Below are positions 57,449 through 62,111 of a stretch of DNA of 62,111 bases, one piece after another. The DNA is from a virus. Numbering within the stretch: the stretch's first letter is position 1; each line of letters starts with the position of its first letter. The stretch covers positions 1-62,111 of the IMG/VR virus record IMGVR_UViG_3300010885_003224, one strand, 5' to 3'. The position numbers and the translations under genes are program-made. The notes under the pieces are model-generated. The model was not told the DNA's origin, searched no databases, and saw only the letters and a list, made by a program, of their open reading frames with translations.

Positions 57449-57817
57449 ATGTATACGGCTGATAAAGTCGATGACGCAGAAGTCCTTGCGAAGCTGCCTA
57501 ACCCAGTGGGTTATCATATCCTCATCGCCATCCCTGAATTGAGCGATACGACTAAGGGTGGTATCTATATCCCTGACAAACTCAAGCGTGAAGAAGAAAC
57601 GGCATCCGTTGTGGGGTACGTTATCAAAATTGGTCCCGAATGCTACGTGGACAAGAAGAAGTTTCCAAAAGGCCCATACTGTGCCGAAGGCGACTTTATC
57701 ATCTTCCGCTCGTACTCAGGCACGCGCTTCAAGGTGCTGGGTAAAGAGTTCCGTCTTATCAATGATGACACCGTGGAAGCGGTTGTTGAAGATCCCCGGG
57801 GGTATAGCCGCGCATGA
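57449..57817 (+). CDS. groES: GroES-like co-chaperonin
   Basis: A 122-residue Cpn10-family protein, longer than the usual 97. The mobile loop is clear: PELSDTTKGGIYIPDKLKRE, followed by VGYVIKIGPECYV and SGTRFKVLGKEFRLINDDTV. The extra residues are at the N-terminus and around the roof. No GroEL is encoded, so it should cap host GroEL and help fold the capsid protein, like T4 gp31. It lies just before scaffold and capsid genes. Confidence 0.93.
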   Translation: MYTADKVDDAEVLAKLPNPVGYHILIAIPELSDTTKGGIYIPDKLKREEETASVVGYVIKIGPECYVDKKKFPKGPYCAEGDFIIFRSYSGTRFKVLGKEFRLINDDTVEAVVEDPRGYSRA

Positions 57818-58722
57818 GTGACCAAACCGAAGACAATGGCGACGATATCGAACTGGAAATCATTGACGATACGCCAGAACTTGACCGTGGTAAGCCGAAA
57901 GCTACGGATAAGCCCGCTGCAGCAGCTTCTGACGATGATGACGATCTTGAAGGGTACTCCGACAAGGTTAAGAAACGCATTAACAAGCTGAAATATGACT
58001 ACCACGCTGAGCGCCGTGCACGGGAAGATGATGCCCGCTTACGTGAAGAAGCTATCAATATCGCAGTAAAGCTTAAGGAAGAGCGGGACCATATGGCCCG
58101 CCGTCTGGAAGCAACTGAGGATGTATCGCTTGGTCAGGCTAAGCAGCGTATAACTACTGAACTTGCACAGGCTAAAGCACAGTTCAAAGCAGCATATGAG
58201 TCTGGTGACGGCGATGCTCTTGCTGACGCGCAGATGCGTATGACGGAACTGAAAACTGAGGAGGCACGTGTTAACACATTCCGCCCACAGCGCTCAACTC
58301 AAGAACAGCAAGCACAACCTATCGCTCCACGTCCTGCGGGCCCCCCACCTCCGTCCTCTCGCGCAACTACTTGGGCTAAGCAAAATCCTTGGTTTCAGAG
58401 TGATGACGAGATGACCGGGTATGCTTATGGTGTGCATGAACGCCTCCTAAAGGAAGGTGTTGCGCCAGATAGTGAAGAATACTATAATCAAATAAACACA
58501 TCGGTTCGCCGTGTGTTTGCAGACAAGTTTGATGACGAGAAAACTGAGGATAAGACCCCTCGTCGTCAGATGAGTTCCGTGGTGGCTCCTGCTGGTCGTC
58601 AGACCAATGTTACACCACGCAAAGTTGTCTTGTCCTCTACTCAGGTCGCAATCGCCAAGCGTCTGGGCGTCACACCTCAACAATATGCGGCGCAACTCCT
58701 TAAGGATTCCTCCAATGGCTGA
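57814..58722 (+). CDS. Scaffolding protein
   Basis: A 302-residue acidic protein overlapping the previous stop. An acidic N-terminus (DDIELEIIDDTPELDRGKPK) leads into a long coiled coil (residues 50-150, ERRAREDDARLREEAINIAV), a Pro-rich hinge and a basic C-terminal domain (AIAKRLGVTPQQYAAQLLKD). That is the usual layout of scaffolds, whose C-terminus binds the capsid protein. It lies before the capsid gene. Confidence 0.8.
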   Translation: MSDQTEDNGDDIELEIIDDTPELDRGKPKATDKPAAAASDDDDDLEGYSDKVKKRINKLKYDYHAERRAREDDARLREEAINIAVKLKEERDHMARRLEATEDVSLGQAKQRITTELAQAKAQFKAAYESGDGDALADAQMRMTELKTEEARVNTFRPQRSTQEQQAQPIAPRPAGPPPPSSRATTWAKQNPWFQSDDEMTGYAYGVHERLLKEGVAPDSEEYYNQINTSVRRVFADKFDDEKTEDKTPRRQMSSVVAPAGRQTNVTPRKVVLSSTQVAIAKRLGVTPQQYAAQLLKDSSNG

Positions 58723-59161
58723 ACGTACGCCCCGTGCTCAACAAACTCGTGAAGCTGGAGAACGTAAAAGTTCTTGGAAGCGGCAGTCCATGTTGCCGAC
58801 CCCCGAACCCCGTGCTGGAATGAAATTCCGGTGGGTTCGCACCGTTGCCTTGGGTCAGGCAGATATGACAAACGTGTCGCGGCGTTTCCGTGAGGGTTAT
58901 GTGCCTGTAAAGGCGACTGAATTTCCCGAGTTGCATATCATGTCTGATATTGGCTCGCGCTTTCCTGAGAACATCGAAGTCGGTGGGCTCTTGCTCTGTG
59001 CAATTCCCACTGAACTTGCAGAAGATCGTACCCAAGGCCAAGCCGCTGAAGCTCGTACTCAGATGGACGCCGTGGATCAAAATTATATGCGTCAATCTGA
59101 CCCACGGATGCCTGTCCTAGCGCCAGAGCGTTCGTCCCGCACTACGTTTGGTAAGGGTTAA
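58716..59161 (+). CDS. Virion-region protein between scaffold and capsid
   Basis: A 148-residue protein from MAERTPRAQQTREAGERKSS at 58716; the frame continues upstream to 58607 but that would overlap most of the scaffold's end. It reads KFRWVRTVALGQADMTNVSR, EGYVPVKATEFPELH and FPENIEVGGLLLCAIPTEL. A small beta-helical protein of a type often found upstream of the capsid gene in environmental podoviruses. Confidence 0.75.
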
Positions 59162-59197
59162 CCTTATCTAGTTCCGCACTAAGCATGGAGCAGACAT

Positions 59198-59872
59198 ATG
59201 TCTACTATTGCTACTGGTTACGGATTTAAACCGCTGAACTTGATTGGCGGTCAGTCCTACAATGGCGGTGTTATCCGCGAATACAAAGTCGCTGCAAACA
59301 ACTCCGCAGCTATCTTCAATGGTGACCTCGTCGTCCTGTCGTCGGCTGGTCAGCCTTCGGCGGTTGTCACCACCTCGCCTGTTGCCATTCAGATCCCCGC
59401 AACGTCAGCAAACGCTACTGCTGGTATCGTGGGTGTTTGTGTTGGCGCTCGTTATGTAAGCGCAGCAACTAACCAGCCTTTGTTTGCAAACTACTTGCCC
59501 GCAAACGCTGTTACCAACTCTGCTTCTGGCACTGAAGTGTTTGTCCAAGTTATGGATGACCCTGATGCGCTGTTCCAGATCAAGGGCACTGCCGCTCTTG
59601 GCACGTTTAACTCGGGCACTTCTGGCTCTGGTTGGCCGGGTGCTATCGGCAAGAACGCTGCTCTTGGCTTTGGTTCGGGTGGCAACGCTACGACTGGCGT
59701 CTCCAGCTTTGTTCTGACTGTTGGTACTAACGGCGGTTCGCTCGCTGCAACCACGACTCTCGCTCTGCGTATTGTCGATGTGGTTCGCGGTACTGAAGCT
59801 GACGCTTATCCTGAGTTCATCGTCAAATACAACGTTGGCGTGCACTCGTATTACAACCCGCTCGGCGTCTGA
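59198..59872 (+). CDS. Virion structural protein upstream of capsid gene (decoration candidate)
   Basis: A 224-residue Gly/Ala/Ser/Thr-rich protein. It opens MSTIATGYGFKPLNLIGGQS, and beta-like segments follow (NGDLVVLSSAGQPSAVVTTS, AVQIP-like strands, LRIVDVVRGTEADAYPEFIV). One Cys in VGVCVGARY. Proteins starting with GFKPV-type motifs commonly precede capsid genes and decorate capsids. Likely a head protein. Confidence 0.75.
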   Translation: MSTIATGYGFKPLNLIGGQSYNGGVIREYKVAANNSAAIFNGDLVVLSSAGQPSAVVTTSPVAIQIPATSANATAGIVGVCVGARYVSAATNQPLFANYLPANAVTNSASGTEVFVQVMDDPDALFQIKGTAALGTFNSGTSGSGWPGAIGKNAALGFGSGGNATTGVSSFVLTVGTNGGSLAATTTLALRIVDVVRGTEADAYPEFIVKYNVGVHSYYNPLGV

Positions 59873-59887
59873 TAGGAGGGCTGATCA

Positions 59888-60793
59888 ATGGCAATTTCAC
59901 GCGCACAGGCTCTCAAAGAACTTCTTCCCGGTTTGAACGCTCTGTTTGGTCTGGAATATAAGAAGTACGAAAATGAGCACACGGAACTCTACGAAACCGA
60001 ATCCTCGGAACGTAGCTTTGAAGAAGAACAGAAGCTATCCGGTTTTGGAGCAGCTCCTGTGAAAAACGAAGGTTCTGCAATCACTTACGATAACGCACAG
60101 GAAGCGTTCACGGCTCGTTATACGCACGAGACCGTGGCTATGGGTTTCGCCATCACTGAAGAAGCGATGGAAGACAACCTGTACGATTCGCTATCGGCTC
60201 GCTACACGAAAGCTCTGGCTCGCGCCATGGCCTACACGAAGCAAGTCAAAGCAGCTTCGCTGTTGAACAACGGCTTTACTACCTTCACTTCTGGTGACGG
60301 CGTTACCCTGTTTAACACTGCACACCCTACAGTATCGGGCTTCACTAACGCTAACCGCCCCACAACTGACGTTGACCTCAATGAGACTGCTCTCGAGCAG
60401 GCCGTGATTGACATCGCTGCGTTCAAAGACGAACGTGGTCTGCTGATTGCTGCTCGCCCGCGTAAGCTGATCATCCCATCGTCCTCGCAGTTTATCGCTA
60501 CCCGTCTGCTTGAGACGGAACAGCGTGTTGGTACTGCCGACAATGATATCAACGCATTGCGGAACAACGGTGCAATCCCAGGTGGTTATGCTATCAACCA
60601 CTACTTCACCGATACTGATGCTTGGTTCCTGACCACTGATGTTCCTAACGGTATGAAGCACTTTGAGCGTACCTCTATGACTACGTCAATGGACGGGGAC
60701 TTTGACACAGGGAATGTCAGGTATAAAGCAAGGGAACGTTACTCGTTCGGCGTTTCAGATCCGTTGGGAATTTACGGTTGCCCTGGGGCATAA
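59888..60793 (+). CDS. Major capsid protein (Mu gpT-like fold)
   Basis: A 301-residue protein with SD AGGAGGGC. It reads LPGLNALFGLEYKKYENEHT, then SYDNAQEAFTARYTHETVAMGFA in parts (residues 65-87), ALARAMAYTKQVKAASLLNN and the terminal GVSDPLGIYGCPGA. These phrases match Mu-like gpT family major head subunits with the HK97 fold. A strong terminator follows 22 bases downstream. It is in the right order after scaffold and before decoration genes. Confidence 0.92.
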   Translation: MAISRAQALKELLPGLNALFGLEYKKYENEHTELYETESSERSFEEEQKLSGFGAAPVKNEGSAITYDNAQEAFTARYTHETVAMGFAITEEAMEDNLYDSLSARYTKALARAMAYTKQVKAASLLNNGFTTFTSGDGVTLFNTAHPTVSGFTNANRPTTDVDLNETALEQAVIDIAAFKDERGLLIAARPRKLIIPSSSQFIATRLLETEQRVGTADNDINALRNNGAIPGGYAINHYFTDTDAWFLTTDVPNGMKHFERTSMTTSMDGDFDTGNVRYKARERYSFGVSDPLGIYGCPGA

Positions 60794-60814
60794 CCTCTTG
60801 AAAACACTACGAAA

Positions 60815-60838
60815 AATCCCGCTTCGGCGGGGTTTTTT
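60815..60838 (+). terminator. Terminator after major capsid gene
   Basis: ATCCCGC, TTCG tetraloop, GCGGGGT, followed by TTTTTT. A classic intrinsic terminator. Confidence 0.93.
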
Positions 60839-60870
60839 ATTTCTACATGTGAGCATATATTAAAAATAGC

Positions 60871-60899
60871 TTGACGCATTTGTACCACCTAGCTATATA
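60871..60899 (+). promoter_or_regulatory. Own promoter of the GIY-YIG gene
   Basis: TTGACG and TATATA with a 17-base spacer, in the gap after the capsid terminator and 33 bases before the homing endonuclease ATG. Confidence 0.65.
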
Positions 60900-60931
60900 T
60901 TCCGGTGTAGAAGTCACCACAGGAAACCACC

Positions 60932-61690
60932 ATGGAACACACTGATAAACCTGTTATTTATAAAATCATTAACCTTACGAACGCGAAGTTTTATATTGGC
61001 AGCACTGTAAAGTGGCGCACCCGCGTACGCACACACCGCCGCAAGCTTGCTGCGGGAGCACACCATTGCATACCCCTGCAGAACGCGTGGAATAAGTATG
61101 GGGAAGAGTCTTTTGTCTTCCGCATTATCGCCGAGGTCGATAACCCCGTCGAGTTGCACAAAGTCGAACAGATGTTTTTGGACGCGAATCACGGTACGGA
61201 GCAGTGCTATAACATTGCAAAATACACAGACAACTCTAGTCGGGGCGTGGTCCGTGGCGAACGCCATAAGATCCGCATATCTAACGCGCTTAAACATCAT
61301 TATGAGACGCATGAGCACCCGAGGTTGAACCTGCCGCATTCAGAGGAGTCTAGGGCCCTCATGCGGGCTAATCGGGCGGGAAAGGCCGTATCTGAGGAAA
61401 CTAAAGCAAAGTTACGGAATGCCAACCTTGGAAAGCAGGCATCCGCGGAAACAAAAGCAAAACTCAGCGCTATGCGTAAAGGTAAGGAAAGGACCACTGA
61501 GCACGCAGCAAAGTACAATAAGGCCATCATCGAAGTAACATCAGGACAAATTTTTCAGAGCCTAAAGACTGTTAAAGAAGCCTTCGATCTTTCTCCCGGT
61601 ATGCTTGCAAAAGCCTTGGCGGCGGACCGCCCATTGCTCCGGGGTAAAAATGCGGGGAAGCACTTCCGCTACGTGGATTTAACAAACTAA
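60932..61690 (+). CDS. GIY-YIG homing endonuclease with NUMOD motifs
   Basis: A 252-residue enzyme. The catalytic domain has VIYKIINLTNAKFYIGSTVK (GIY and YIG signatures), the conserved Arg in WRTRVRTHRR, and a Glu in EESFVFRIIAEV. The C-terminal half has three NUMOD3-like repeats (HSEESRALMRANRAGKA, SEETKAKLRNANLGKQ, SAETKAKLSAMRKGKE) and a NUMOD1 helix (VKEAFDLSPGMLAKALA) that bind DNA. It cuts at its insertion site in other phages, here between capsid and decoration genes. Confidence 0.94.
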   Translation: MEHTDKPVIYKIINLTNAKFYIGSTVKWRTRVRTHRRKLAAGAHHCIPLQNAWNKYGEESFVFRIIAEVDNPVELHKVEQMFLDANHGTEQCYNIAKYTDNSSRGVVRGERHKIRISNALKHHYETHEHPRLNLPHSEESRALMRANRAGKAVSEETKAKLRNANLGKQASAETKAKLSAMRKGKERTTEHAAKYNKAIIEVTSGQIFQSLKTVKEAFDLSPGMLAKALAADRPLLRGKNAGKHFRYVDLTN

Positions 61691-61814
61691 GTACCTCTTC
61701 CCTTTAGTGCGTCAGCGCTGTACACTGCAGTGGTTACTGGGTCTAACTGCCACCCTGACCGCGCCCAGCGGACCTTGCACAGACAGAGTGGCTCATTGTG
61801 CAAAGGAACCCAAA

Positions 61815-62111
61815 ATGGGTACGTCTACTTTCTCTGGACCGATTCGCGCTGGTGACATTCGTGATACTACTGGCACGACCCTTGGAACCAACGTGCGAAA
61901 TGTTGGCAGCGTGGTGATGGTGCAAACCTTCCCAGTTACTCAGGCGGGAACTCAGACAGCATTGGCCACGCCAATCGTACTTCCGGCTAACAGCCACATT
62001 CTGAACATCCAGATGCTTACAACTGCGGCATGGGTCACTACGACAACTGTCAGCGTAGGCACATCCGCCACCGCCACTGAGCTTGTTTCTGCTGGTACTG
62101 TTTCTGCGATT
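61815..62111 (+). CDS. Virion structural protein, 5' part (continues at base 1)
   Basis: Starts ATG at 61815 after CAAAGGAACCCAAA. Together with bases 1-267 it makes a 151-residue protein beginning MGTSTFSGPIRAGDIRDTTG. Start context and the following beta-rich sequence match a decoration or spike-base-type virion protein. The gene is complete only when the ends are joined. It is separated from the GIY-YIG gene by 124 bases, in which I see no gene. Confidence 0.85.
   Translation, partial: MGTSTFSGPIRAGDIRDTTGTTLGTNVRNVGSVVMVQTFPVTQAGTQTALATPIVLPANSHILNIQMLTTAAWVTTTTVSVGTSATATELVSAGTVSAI
62004..62111. repeat. Terminal redundancy, right copy
   Basis: Identical to bases 1-108; see the left copy. 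Confidence 0.93.

Overview
The window is one complete genome of a tailed double-stranded DNA bacteriophage (Caudoviricetes). Bases 1-108 and 62004-62111 are identical and the gene at the right end (61815 onward) continues in frame at base 1, so this is a circular or circularly permuted assembly of about 62,003 bp cut inside a virion gene. A podovirus-like particle is inferred: there is a large portal, a terminase, gp4/gp10-like neck and tail proteins and a 2,478-residue internal virion protein, but no tape measure, sheath or tail-tube genes. I see no integrase, CI-type repressor, phage RNA polymerase or CRISPR array. Sigma70-like promoters, an rrn-type boxA, a GH24 lysozyme and a GroES homologue suggest a Gram-negative, probably proteobacterial host read by host RNA polymerase.

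Layout. Rightward virion genes run from 51.7 kb through the origin of coordinates to 24.3 kb: terminase subunits, a Met tRNA with an initiator-like C1-A72 mismatch, portal, GroES-like co-chaperonin, scaffold, major capsid protein, a GIY-YIG homing endonuclease with its own promoter, decoration/spike-base and fibre-like proteins, neck adaptors, a lysis cassette (9.6-10.6 kb), a gp10-like tail protein, then internal virion proteins ending in the giant protein. Leftward genes run from about 49.5 kb to 24.3 kb, ending at a strong terminator: a MoxR AAA ATPase/VWA-metallopeptidase cassette, a VRR nuclease, many small overlapping genes, a SleB-type hydrolase, endonuclease VII, a DUF5664-like protein, an HNH endonuclease, family A DNA polymerase with an intein, a RecB/Cas4-like nuclease, an SNF2-type helicase, a probable SSB and a primase-helicase. 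A short second leftward operon (51.3-50.3 kb) has its own terminator.

The non-coding stretch 48.8-50.3 kb is the apparent control centre. It carries copies of an invariant palindrome (TCTAGTG-N5-CACTAGA, 12 in the genome, all between 41.5 and 51.4 kb), a good rrn-like boxA directly after one palindrome, a promoter candidate, a long structured leader, perfect 20-bp inverted repeats and GGAACA-type iterons that look like an origin.

The most unusual item is in the DNA polymerase. The intein in its motif B carries an HNH homing endonuclease in a different reading frame of the same strand, so one DNA segment encodes the C-terminal splicing block in one frame and the endonuclease in another. All functional names rest on motifs read by eye; no database search was run.
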